From NCBI GenBank assembly GCA_000320605.2, contig KB445792.1:248001-312000 (forward strand): a stretch of DNA of 64,000 nt, given 5' to 3'. The stretch's first letter is position 1. The number at the start of each line of letters is the position of its first letter. The DNA comes from Gelatoporia subvermispora B (lineage: Eukaryota > Basidiomycota > Agaricomycetes > Polyporales > Gelatoporiaceae). The notes beneath the pieces are model-generated. The model had not been told where the DNA came from. It was given only the letters and a program-made list of their open reading frames with translations, and ran no database searches. Positions 8,776-19,497 of this stretch are shown here, piece after piece. The translations under genes and the position numbers were made by a program.

Positions 8776-11594
8776 TTAGCCGTCCCGTTCTCCCTCTTCT
8801 CTGCGAAGCTCCTCCTGCATTTCCGTCAAGCGGGACCATTCTGGCTCGTCCTCGAAGTCCTTCGTCCTGCCCATGAACGTCCGGACGATGCTGCGCGCCT
8901 GCGACTTCCAATTGTAGTCCTCCACGCGCGGCCCGAAATTCCTCAGGATGTCCACCATATCTCCCACCTCGTTCACAGCCTCCCGCCATTTTTCAACATC
9001 CGTCTCGCCCTTCTCCATCATGCCCGCTGTGCTGCACCGGTACCCATCCAGGTATGTGTCAACGGCATCGTTCCACCGGCCCTGCCAAGTCAAGAGCCGT
9101 GCGCGCGCGCGGAAAATCCTGGGCGACGACACCCGCGGAAGGATAGTGCGTTCAAACAGATCGGTCACCCGCCTGAGCAACCCGTGGCCCTCGTTCGGAT
9201 TCCGCACTGCGCTCTTCGCATCCCCGCCGGCCTCGACCGCCTCGTCTGGGTTTGCGGGTGCTCTAGTCACGGCATCCACCAGACGCTCGAGTACGTCTTC
9301 GTCCACACAAGCCTCGCCGTCCTTCGCGCTTCGCTCCTCCACTACTCGGGTCAGTGCGCGACACGCCTCGGACAGCTCCCCAACATCCATCGCCACGATC
9401 ATGTAGTTGTACCACATGCGCCAATTTTCGTAACTGTACTTGAGGCCTTGCTTGAGAGCGCGGAAGGCGAGCAGTTTGTTGCTGAAAGGTATGCCCTGTG
9501 GCTTCTCGTCCGATTGCTTCGGAGGGTTCTCCTCGGGATTGACCTTAAACGAGGCGTTAGCACCGCCAGATTGGGTATAGACATAGGTCAGCTCACCTCC
9601 GCATCCTTCGCATCCATGGCCTCGGCCTTCTGGCCTGCTTCGCCCATGCGGAGGTGCACGCTAGCCAAATTGCTCCAGCTCTCCCCGTCTTCGTCGTCAA
9701 TTGTGACACATCGGGTGAATGCTTCTCGCGCGCCTTCCCAGTCCTCTAGGCGTACGTATGCACAGCCCAGCACAAACCAGGAACGGCCCAACAGCGGGTT
9801 GATCGTGACGGCGCGTCGGAGGCACGTAACGCAGTTTTGGAAATCCTCCCGGGCAAAGTAGTAGCCACCCAGCGACCGCATCGCTCGTCCGGACGTCTCC
9901 TTGGATACGGACCATGCCCGACCGTAGTGCTCCAGGGCATGATCGGGTTGGAGGTCTCCCAGCAGGCACCATAGCTTGGCCTCGCGCATCGCGTCGAGGA
10001 CGTGCCGGCGATCGCTCCCCGCTGCCTTCCCCCGCGAGATGACTGTATCTGCCTCTGCTTTCCGGCCTTCCAGAAGATCCCGGGTGATGGTGATCGCCTT
10101 ATCCCCCCGCTCCATGCTCTGCCAGCATCTTGCCACCTCTTCCCACATCTCCAGCCGCTCGAAAATCTCCAGTGCCGATTTCACGACGCCGATGGACAGG
10201 AAGCGCATGGCTAGCTCCTTCTCCATTTCCCACTTGCTTGGAAGCGGAATTTGATAGACGTACATAAGTCTTTCGGCGATCGTGGAGTCAGCTGTTGGCA
10301 TCTGGTCTACGAGCGCTTGGAGCTGCAGTGTAGAACGCTCTACTGTTCGTGTACGATTGGATTCGAGCCGCGAACGTAAGAGGAGCGCCATCGTGTGTAC
10401 CGACCAATTTCTGGGGTGTGAAATGACGCGGGCGACGTATGGGGACATCTGCTCCGCAGTGAGTCCGTGTGCGGGGGACGTATTTTTGACGTTCAGGCAC
10501 ATGCATAACAGTATGCATTGGTCTAATGGATGTAGCGGTGGCTGAGAAGAAGGATCGAGGTGGTTGAGTCGATTGCCCGATTCTGCTGCGGATGAGGACG
10601 TGAACTGAGTTTGCTCCAACAACGTGTCGTCGTTTAGCGCAAGTGTTTCAGGGATGGTGAGGCGGGAAGAGTCAGCTGCCTCAGCAGGTTTATCGGCGTT
10701 AGTGTGATCCCCATTATCACCGTCCGATATTCCCTCGATATCCTCTTCCCTTTTACTGGATTCCGCCAATAGCACAAGCTGTGTGATGTCGTTTAGCTGG
10801 AATTTGGTGCGCTTTCCCAGAGCACCAGTAAGCTCGTACTCCAGCTGCGTAGCCCGAGCGGCTCGGACAAAGTATTCGGCGGCCGATTTGTCATGCCCGA
10901 GATGATGTTCCAGAAGACCCTGTTCGAGGACGAGGCGACCCGCGAGATCAGGATGTGAAGCAAAGGTTTCGATCAATGGATCCACAGAGGCGAGGACATC
11001 TGAGGGCACCGCAGCAGGTTCGTCCAGCACCTGCTCATGTACGAGCCAAGCTCGTAGTCTCCACCATGCTGCTGATCGACAGTGGGTGTACGGGAGTTCG
11101 AAGAGGAATTTTGCGAGTCGAAGAAGTATGGGTACTCGGGCGAGGTGGTACGCAGGTTCGCCGCCAAAAGCAAGCTCGGAGATGGATCGCTGATGCAAGT
11201 ACTCCTCAGTGACGACTTCCGAGGATTCTTGTGATATTGAGATGACATCCAGTGGCTTAAATTCCAAGTCCGGGCCCGTCCAATTCACTTGCACGAACGC
11301 GTGCAGACATGCGACTCCGAGGATCAGTCGTAGCAACTCCCCCTCTTCAGATGCACCCTCTGGAGTCGAAGTGAGATCAAACCACTCATCCAGAGGTCGG
11401 CTCCGGAGGTTATCGCTTGGAAGCTTGACCGCGAATAGGTCTCGTGAAGATTGGGACGTAAGAGCAGCATGGAAGGCGCCATCCACAACGTTCTGGGCTA
11501 TTTCGACGAGCGAAGAGGGTAGAGATCCTTCAAGATTGTTGTCCCATTTGCCGACCAGTAGCGATTTCTCGATTTTGTCAACGTCCAAGCTCAT
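8776..11594 (-). CDS. EMW1: TTC27/Emw1-type tetratricopeptide repeat protein
   Basis: Two exons, 11594-9597 and 9543-8776, 921 residues (human TTC27 843, yeast Emw1 904). The 53-nt intron reads GTGAGC...TTTAAG. Visible: a helical N-terminal half, then TPR units around residues 570-660 (for example FAREDFQNCVTCLRRAVTIN, LGRSWFVLGCAYVRLEDW, SWSNLASVHLRMGE) and, after the splice, ALKQGLKYSYENWRMWYNYM, which is the most conserved TTC27 segment. The C-terminal helix ends EEGERDG. Yeast Emw1 is essential and linked to cell-wall integrity; the molecular role is poorly known. Acidic Ser/Asp-rich linker near residues 275-330. The ATG at 11594 (MSLDVDKIEK) was taken in preference to non-ATG extension upstream. 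Confidence 0.9.
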
Positions 11595-12017
11595 TTTGTA
11601 CAAGGGAGATCGAGTTAGAAAAATACAGTTACGATTTCACTGTCAGCCATCCGGGCCGGACTTTGCCGCGCACACTGACAAATGCACGCGTCTCACAGGC
11701 GCCTGTAGCATGCGTCGAGCGTCTCCGTTGCCAAACAGTGGCCTTTCGTCGGCGCGGCACAAACACCTCGCATTCAAGGTTTGCAAGCTGCAAATAATTG
11801 AACGCCCGAAGCCTCGCTTGCAACACACTGGCATGGAACGGACTACACTCCATAAAGCATTGACAACGTGGGTATCGGTTTACTAACTAAAACGAGCTAC
11901 AAGACGAATAGATGGTGATAATCCTATGTGTATGGCGATGTACATGGAACCCCGCGCGCTCCAGCCCGAGTCCTGAAAGATGCTACACCAAGAAACAGAC
12001 AATATACTCGAAACATG
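11595..12017. other. Spacer upstream of TTC27
   Basis: Tandem arrangement: the BOI-type gene ends at 12018 and TTC27 begins at 11594, both minus. The 423 bp hold the BOI 3' UTR and the TTC27 promoter. No other coding signal. Confidence 0.55.
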
Positions 12018-15000
12018 CTAAAAGTTCGTGACGGGCCCGGCCAAGCCCATGAATGGTCCTGCCGTCAGCGGGCCTTTTCCAATAGACTGCGCGATGACCT
12101 TGCGTTTGTCTTCCCAGGTCTTCAGCGCCCGCAGTAACTGCACGATCTTCTCTCGTTTTCCCTGTCGGATGTCGTTTATACTCACCGTGCCCATCTTCAC
12201 GTCGTTGTCAAGGAGGAAGTCGAAGAGTCTAAAGAGACCGTCCAGCTTGTCATCGTTAGGGCTGGATGGGAACGCGGAGTCGGGGACAGGTGGAGAAGAA
12301 GGCTTCCCCTTGATGTCCTCCGCGAGGCGGAGAAGCGCGAGGCCGCCGCATAGAGGCCCGGTTGGGTCGGTTATTTGGAGCGAGCTTGGAAGATGAGAGT
12401 TTGCCCACTCGATCAGGCTAGCGTCGACTGGACCTTGCTTTACGATAGGCATCGCGACGTTTGGCAGACGTTGAGATAAGCAATGGAAGTAAGTAAGAAA
12501 GGAAAGAAGAAAGAAATTCAGATCCGTGGCATCAACGACAAAGATCTAGGGCCTACAAAGTCACCCTGGGAAGAACTCATCCTTCTCATCTCTCGCGAGG
12601 GCCGTGGAGGCGCCGAAGACTTTGACGGCGGCAAAGACTTCTTGGGCGATGCGGGCTCAGTGCCGTTTGTCGATACCGTATCGTTGGTGAAGAACGAGTC
12701 AAGCCTTGCCCGCTCTCCATTCTGATTCGGTGAAGACTTGTCCTTTGCCGGCAAGCCCATGAGAAGGACTTGTGCATCACGGCTCGAAAGCTGGGAAGGA
12801 TTCTCACGGCGGAGGGCTCGCTGTGTGGCGTCACGAGCAGTGGGGGATGGTGGGCGAGGAGCCGGGTTCATCGCTTGCGCGACCGTGAGCGGAATGGTGG
12901 GAATATTGCACGATGAAACCACAGGACCTGGCGCAACGTGTTCAGCTTCGACTCCACAGGTTTCGCACGTAAGGAAAGACCTACTGTTATAATCGCGACT
13001 GATCGTAGCCTTCATGAGGGCCTTCATCCATTCACGAATAGCAAGATGTTCGTCGGAGCTGAAATAGTGGGTCTTGTCGGTGTCGTGCTCAATGCGGAAT
13101 CCGTAGCGGCCCGGGTCTACGTTCTCATCTGCGGTTACCTTGTATCCAGCGGTGTTGATGTACCCTTTGATCTTCGTCTCCTACAAACGTGCAAGTGAGC
13201 GCATGAACGAAAGAAATTTGAACAGTATCGTTGATTTAGACGTACCGATTTGCTGTCGCTCTTCAAGTAGTAGAGATGAGGACCTTTCAGCACGAAGTAG
13301 CGCGACTTCCACGTATTATACCGCTCGCCCTTCTTGCGCATCCAACCGCTGTGATCAGGCTCGCCAATCTGTGCAAGAATGCTCTGACCAGACTTGAGAG
13401 TGCCTCCGGCGATGCTGGTAGAGGTGACGGGAATAGGGCGCTTCGTGACATCAGAAGTGGACGTCGTGCGCTTGCGAAGAAGGGTTGGATCCTTGTGATC
13501 CTTCTCCTTGCGCTCCCTCTCTTCTCTCTCCTTGACCTCGGCCGAGCTGATTTCTCTCGGCGACTCCTTTGGCCTCTCATCTTTGCGACGAACGCCATCC
13601 GAAGTCGATGGGCGACTAGAAGACCTCTTCACGGACATACGGGAGAACGTGCTCAGTGTCCTCTCTCCGCCTTCGCCCTTCTCAACCGCCCTGTTTGACA
13701 GATGATGAGCATGTAATCATCTTCATAAGAAGCAAACAACGTACGCCGAGAGTCTAGGCGGTGGCTTCCGTGATTTGCCAAGAGTGCTACTAAATGAACC
13801 TCCAAACAAGCTGATGCGATGATGATGCTCATCCACACTGCGCTTGCCCTTGCTGTGGCGCCTCATAACCTCCGGCTTATCGGACTCACCCTTCTCCTGT
13901 ACCGTGGTGGCGGGTGGCGTGGCGGGTGGTGCAGAATCCTTCGAATGACGGCTCGATGTATCCTTGATTGATCCTGACTCTATCGAACGCGTGAACAGGC
14001 CACGGCGCTTGGTCTTCTGAGTTTGACCAGACTCGTTCTGCAGGCATCATTGAACTTGGTCAGACTCTTAAGATGCCAAGACAACATATACGTACCTCGC
14101 TGACAGCTGTGCGTTCATCGTCGCCAAGATCTGCGCTCTTGTCCAAAACGACTTTCGCGCCTAGCGCACCATCACTTGGCGAAAGCGAAAGCTGAGCGGG
14201 CCGAGACTTCTGAGATGGGTCCGTTCAGTCCAATGATCAGCTGTCATCCAAAGCACAGGACGTACGGTAGTCTTGCCGTTCGCGGCTGGGGAGCTTGGCA
14301 AGCCAAGGCCCAGACCCTGGAGCGTCCTCTCCTTGTCGGCCTCCGTATCAGCCTCAGCGATGGAGCTAGGATCAGAAGTCCGCCAAATAGGCTTTGAGGG
14401 ACTTGTGGGCAAGTCGCCGGCGTGAACAGGGCTGTCGCTAGCGACAGAACCTACTATAGGACTAATGCCGTGGTGACCATACATCGGGCTGTTCATAACT
14501 GAGCCTGGCGCCGAGCTCTGCATCGAGGTAGAGTGTGAATGAGTATAGGGGAATGAACGGGATTGGGAGAGAGGTGTCACAAGGACAGATGGGCTCTGGA
14601 GCTGCCGGTCGGATTGAGATTCAGAGATAGACGGTGGACGACGAAGTTCAGCGATGGCATTCATGATCCTTACGCGCTTTCCGAAAGCGACGATGCCAAT
14701 TTCGGTCTTCAAAACGTTCTGGTCGAGCTCGAGAAGAACATCACCTGCAATTTCTTGCTCTGTAGATACTGTAAGACAACATTGACGAAAGCAGCCGCAA
14801 ATGAGGACATACCAATGAACTTGTCACATGTACCCTGATCGAATCCCTTCAACTTCAGCCACTCAACAACATCCTCCACACTCCAAGTGGAGGGATCTCC
14901 CATATGTTTCTTGGACCCCTCCGACGGAGATGACTCCGTCTGAAGCTTCACGGGAGATCCAAGGCCGCTCTTCAAGGATGGCACAGTCGTCGGGGGTGTC

Positions 15001-16808
15001 AATGTCTGCTGAATTCCGGCGCTGCTTGGTACAGTCGACTCTGCCGTCGACGTGGTCGGGGAAGGAAGAGTAGACGTGGCGGTGAACGGAAGCGAAGCCT
15101 CAGTAGCGCGACCGCCAGGAGTGACAGGATTCAGCGGGGAAGTCGGCACGGATGTATTTGCCATCGCCCTCTCCAACATGGGCGTCGGGGACTTGGACGG
15201 AGAGGAACGATCATCTTCCGAAGGTATCTCGTCCACCTCTATAGTAGGAGATGTAGAAGAGGGTATTGAACTGGGCGCAGAGTTCTGTTCTAAGAACGTC
15301 TTGTTTGCAGTGGCGGTAGGGAGATCAGACTCGTCGACGCCGGGAGAAGGAACAATGAACTCCTCTGAAGGCTCAATATGATGAGGGTCGTCGGAGTCCC
15401 GAGGCTGGGTAGGATGATTGCCAGGGCCTGTGGTAATAACGGGAGGCGGAGATTTCGCAAAGTCAAGCGTGTCCTCTTGCTCTTGTTCCTCTTCTTCGTC
15501 TACTTCGGGGATATGAGGATACCTAGGCTGTTGACCATCGCTGTGTCTGCGTGGACCTTTCGAGTCGTCTTCCTCATCTTCATCTTCCTCCGCCTCACTC
15601 TCGTCGCTCATCTCGACATCGATCGGAGGGACTACGGTGCGCAAGGGGGTCGGCGGCTCAGATGCCTCCGCCTCTTCGCGCATGCGCTGCTCGTTGGCCA
15701 ACTGCGCCCGCAGCGCAAGCTTCTCCCGAGCACCCTTGTGCCAGGCCATGGCCTCATCACCCTCCGCGTCCTCGTCGGCGCTCGCCTCGCTCTCCCGCTC
15801 GGACCGGTCAGAGTAGTCGCCCTGCGAGCTCGCGAAGCTAAAGCTGCGCGCGCCGTCGCGGTCCGCGCGGCCGAGCTGCTCGATGGCCTTCTGCACGTCG
15901 GTTAACGTCGCCTTCATCACCTCGCCGCTCCCCTGACTTGTCTGCCGCTCGTGCATGGTCAAGTCGTCTCGGTTCATCGGCGTCCGCGGTGCGCTTTCGT
16001 TTGTCAGAGCAGAGTCGGGTTCTTCTTGCAGGGATTGTAGAGGTTCAGAAGCATGCGCGGGACTCTTGTTGGGGGTATCGTCGGAAGCGGCGGATGCAGC
16101 GGGTGGCGCGCCATTTAGGGGCTGCGGGGCGCTCGATGTAGAGGGGGGATCGGGCGAGGTGTATACTTTGGGGAACAAGCCGACCTGGCCGGAAGTATTT
16201 CGCCCCTGAAATGCGATATATAGTGAGTTGATAGAATAGCCAAACATATTATAAGATAAATCCTGGTCGCGGGATGGGGAAGTGGGACCGACGCGGGTAG
16301 AGTGCTATATGGTTCGTAGCCTCGAGGCAGCAATGCTGCCTCTGCCGTACACCCTCGCGTAGTGTGTTCTCTGAGGCTTTCCCGCATGCCCCTGAACGTT
16401 ACTCGGTCGTGGTCTGGATACAAGCGGGAATGAAATGAAGTGCGAAAGCGTACGCCGTTGTGTGCATCACTTGGCTCTTGCAAGAGCATGAGCTCCAGTG
16501 TGCCACAATCTAACACAGTGCATGCACGATGCGGTATCGTCGCAACTGCTACTCCCACCTGACACCAGTAGATCCAGTCCAGCGCTGGGCGATGCACAGA
16601 TGGACGCAACTTGCATGGCTACGTAAGGTCCCTCACGCCTCCCACTCTCGGTCACAGTGTACCAATAGGACAAAGCACTCACCTGCCACCATCCATCGCC
16701 GTAGAGGTCGTCCTTCTCCACCACTTCTATCTTCTCTCCCACCTTGAGAGGAACTTCATCGGGGTTCTCGGGTTTGAAATCGTGCAGAGCATAGACGTAG
16801 TCCGGCAT
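12018..16808 (-). CDS. BOI/Pob1-type polarity scaffold: SH3, SAM, PH and probable CH-like domain
   Basis: Nine exons: 16808-16683, 16205-14813, 14759-14266, 14209-14096, 14037-13745, 13690-13246, 13180-12985, 12927-12557, 12437-12018; about 1283 residues. Order: SH3 at 2-58 (ALHDFKPENPDEVPLKVGE ... GDGWWQ, then GQVGLFPKVY after the 477-nt first intron); long Ser/Pro/acidic disordered region; SAM near 480-550 (WSVEDVVEWLKLKGFDQGTC); Ser-rich and Arg/Glu-rich linkers; PH near 922-1020 (SGWMRKKGERYNTWKSRYFVL ... YFSSDEHLAIREWMKALM); Pro-rich tail. Boi1/2 and S. pombe Pob1 share SH3-SAM-PH and link Cdc42, exocyst and formins at growth sites. The last exon encodes a CH-like domain (SLIEWANSHLPSSLQ ... 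FRLFDFLLDNDVKM ... SINDIRQGKREKIVQLL). Joining it by GTAGGC at 12556 to AAAG at 12438 keeps the frame; without that splice the protein ends at 12518. Confidence 0.8.
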
Positions 16809-17419
16809 CTGGGAAGTCAGAGAAGAGGATCCAGTATTATAGCTTCAGCTTGTATGTAAGGGTAAGAGTACAAGACAGAACGAGACAAGAGAGTGTGAGA
16901 GTGTGGGAGGGTTGAGCTGGGAGGTAGGGTAGAAGGGGAATATCCAGAAGCCGGAAGCCCAGGACCAGCCGCCACGGTCCACTCGCCGTTGGCGGCATGG
17001 TGATTACGACATGGCTTTCATCGTCAGATTCTCACCACAATCCCCAAACAAACTCGCCAATTTCGCTCATCAAAACCGCCATGCTGTATGCATTCTGACG
17101 ACCCGTTAGACAAGCCCTGCACCCTACAATTAGCATCGCTGACCAGCGTTGAACGTCTTGAGCTCGTGCACACTGCAAGACGTATCTGATCCTCCGAGAA
17201 CCCCCCGCGTCTTCCCCGCGCCGTCCATAAATTAGTGTCTAGTCATATCACCGCCCCATCTCCGCCTCGAGCTCATACAGGGCTAATGTCTATGCGACGG
17301 CAAGGACGCGCTCAAGACTCCATTCTTTCCAACTTCGATGCGTCTTAACTCGCCACGGAGACTGCGAGCTTACCCAAGTCGCGCCTATTCTTAGCACCAG
17401 AAGCTTGACCTCTACATTC
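16809..17419. promoter_or_regulatory. Divergent spacer, BOI-type gene / 17420 gene
   Basis: 611 bp between two start codons on opposite strands. Pyrimidine-rich stretches flank the BOI start. No specific site could be named. Confidence 0.45.
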
Positions 17420-18606
17420 ATGACCACCAAACGACGCAGTACTGTCCATGACCTTGCAGCGCTCAGGCTTCATCCAGACGGCAGCCGCGCGCAGAACGTC
17501 GACACCAACACACGCCTAGGCAAAGGCAAGGCCGTTGCTCGCGATGTCAGAGGCAACTGGATTGCTCGCGACGCGGGTGGATCTGGGAGGGTGAAGCAAC
17601 AGCGCACCGCGGCTCCATCGACTAGAGACGATCAAGATCGAGAAACGTTTAACCTTTCCGGCCTTCACACTGACGGTGACGAAGAGCAACCGGGCCCAGA
17701 ACCAGAGGGGCCTCGCGTGAATGTCAGGGCCCGGAAACGCAGGAGATTCAACGAGGACCTTGGTTTCCTTGAGCCTCCAAGCACCGTATCTGAAACAGCA
17801 CTCCATGATACTCGGGCAACGCTAGTTCAGGGGGCCGGTCCATGTCGACAGCTATCTACTCCGTCTTCGGTAAGTCCGAGTCCTCCATTATGGCACGATC
17901 TAAATATTACCGTCTCGCGTAGGATTTGCTCAAATGTATCCATTACTTTGCAAGCACATACTATGATGGCACTGGTCAGCTCTATGATGCAACTCGGGAG
18001 GTACGTCGGCAGCGGAAGCAACGACGTCTACAAAGGCAGCAGGAGGACGCACGCGGGTCATTTGGCCTTGATGACGACGTAGTCACAACTGCAGCACACC
18101 TCGAGGACGACTTTAGCGTAGCAGGGTCAAGCGAAGACGAAAGTGAAGTTAATGACACTGAAGCGGGGATCGAAGATGCAAATGGCAAGGGGAAGGCACT
18201 ATCAAACTCCGGACGGGGAAAACTTCCAACAGGCACAGACATGTACAAGATTTTCGATGGGTCAGCTCTTATGGCGATCGGTACGTCACCAGTAGCTCAA
18301 CAAATTCCACGTGCGTTCATAATGCTTGTCCTCGCCCTAGGCATGCTATTCCAAGAACATGTTGCTGGCTTGCTGAGGCCAAACATACCTGAAGGATGGG
18401 AGGAGGAAATGGCTGCAGCGGAAAGGCAGCAACTGGGTAGCAAGAAAAAGCGGAAGCGCCAACAGAAGAAGGACTCGTCAGAAGGGGAGACGGACGAGGA
18501 GACGGATGAAGACGTAGTTGAGGACCGCGCAGACGATGTGGAAGCAGGATGTCCGCAGAGTGGGATCAAAGTCGACGAGTCTAGTGACGAGGAATATGTC
18601 CCATAG
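17420..18606 (+). CDS. Acidic nuclear-type protein, possibly Rrn9-like
   Basis: Three exons, 17420-17869, 17923-18280, 18341-18606; 357 residues; phases agree. N-terminus is basic (MTTKRRSTVHDLAAL) with an ARKRRRFNED cluster near residue 103 that looks like a nuclear localisation signal. The conserved-looking core is DLLKCIHYFASTYY (about 151-164) and, after an acidic linker, KIFDGSALMAIGMLFQEHVAGLL (about 256-278, written across the second splice). The C-terminus alternates Lys-rich and Glu/Asp-rich runs and ends DESSDEEYVP. The 'LL..IHYFAS ... DGSAL.A.G...QE' pattern reminds me of the Rrn9 domain of the RNA polymerase I upstream factor, but I cannot confirm this. Gene model good; function uncertain. 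Confidence 0.6.
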
Positions 18607-18708
18607 TCTTAAGTTCCAAGGGAGACACCAGTCATACTTAAGGTCCGAACATGGTCAAAAGTGTCGACAGCAATAGAGAGAGAGAGAGGTACAACAACTG
18701 ATGCGGGA
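18607..18708. repeat. Convergent spacer with (AG)7 repeat
   Basis: 102 bp between the stops of the 17420 gene and uL13m. It holds an (AG)7 microsatellite at 18675-18688. Both 3' UTRs probably overlap here. Confidence 0.6.
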
Positions 18709-19323
18709 TTACTGTAGTGTGCCATCCTCCCATCGCTTGAGGATGTTATGACGGAAGACACCCATATCATCATCGCTGAATATCCGTAATCTCTCCAGTC
18801 TTCGCTCGCGGAGCTTGTTCTTCGGTAACATGCCAGAGACTGCTTGCCGGATGATCTGGGCCCATATCATTTGAGCAGAGAGCGACGGTCACATAGCAGC
18901 AACCTCACCTCATCGGGTTTCCTCTTCATCATATCCTTGTACTGAATCTCCTTTAACCCTCCGGGGAACATTGTGTGATGTCTGTAGACAACTTGCTCGG
19001 CCTTGCGTCCCGTAACCTTGACGTTTCGTGCATTCGTGACCACAACGTAGTCCCCGCAGTCAACTATCCGTATGAAGCACCGAACCTCAGCCATATGCGT
19101 CAGGCGGGGAAGACAGAAACATACCACCGGGATCGTATATCGGCTTGTGCTTGCCCATGAGCACAATGGCTATCCGCTCCGCAAGTTTTCCAAGGATCCG
19201 CTCAGAGGCGTCGACGTGGTGCCAAACGCGCGCATATGCAAGTGCGGTCTAAGATACCAGTCTTGAGTGGCGCATTCGAGTCCAGAAATATAAATATCAT
19301 ACATTTCCTATTGCCTGAGACAT
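18709..19323 (-). CDS. MRPL23: Mitochondrial large ribosomal subunit protein uL13m
   Basis: Four exons, 19323-19303, 19248-19125, 19063-18909, 18855-18709; 148 residues. The first exon is only 21 nt (MSQAIGN); joining it gives [20 protein letters not shown], the classic start of mitochondrial uL13. Further motifs: [47 protein letters not shown], and [19 protein letters not shown]. It is a component of the mitoribosomal large subunit. There is no separate cleavable presequence beyond the short basic start, as is usual for this protein. Introns are 53-61 nt. Confidence 0.95.
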
Positions 19324-19497
19324 GTCGTCAAGCACGCGAGAGGAAGTGGACGAGGGTGAAGACAGAGGCCCAAACAGGAGCAGAAAGGAAAGCGCAGGAA
19401 AGCGCGCGCGACAGAAAGCGCCGGCGCGGTGGCGGCGGTTCTGGCGTTCAGTAGACATTGACCGCGACGGTGACCGCGTTCACCACACCCTGCTGAG
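19324..19497. promoter_or_regulatory. Shared divergent promoter, uL13m / NUP192
   Basis: Only 174 bp lie between the two ATGs on opposite strands, so transcription starts of a mitoribosomal and a nucleoporin gene must lie back to back or overlap. The stretch is rich in GA on the plus strand and CG near the right end; no named site was recognised. Confidence 0.55.

Noticed and set aside
12018..12452. Stand-alone CH-domain gene
   Set aside because: Only 65 nt lie between it and the upstream frame on the same strand, too little for a terminator plus promoter, and in-frame splice pairs exist. Kept as part of the BOI-type gene but flagged.
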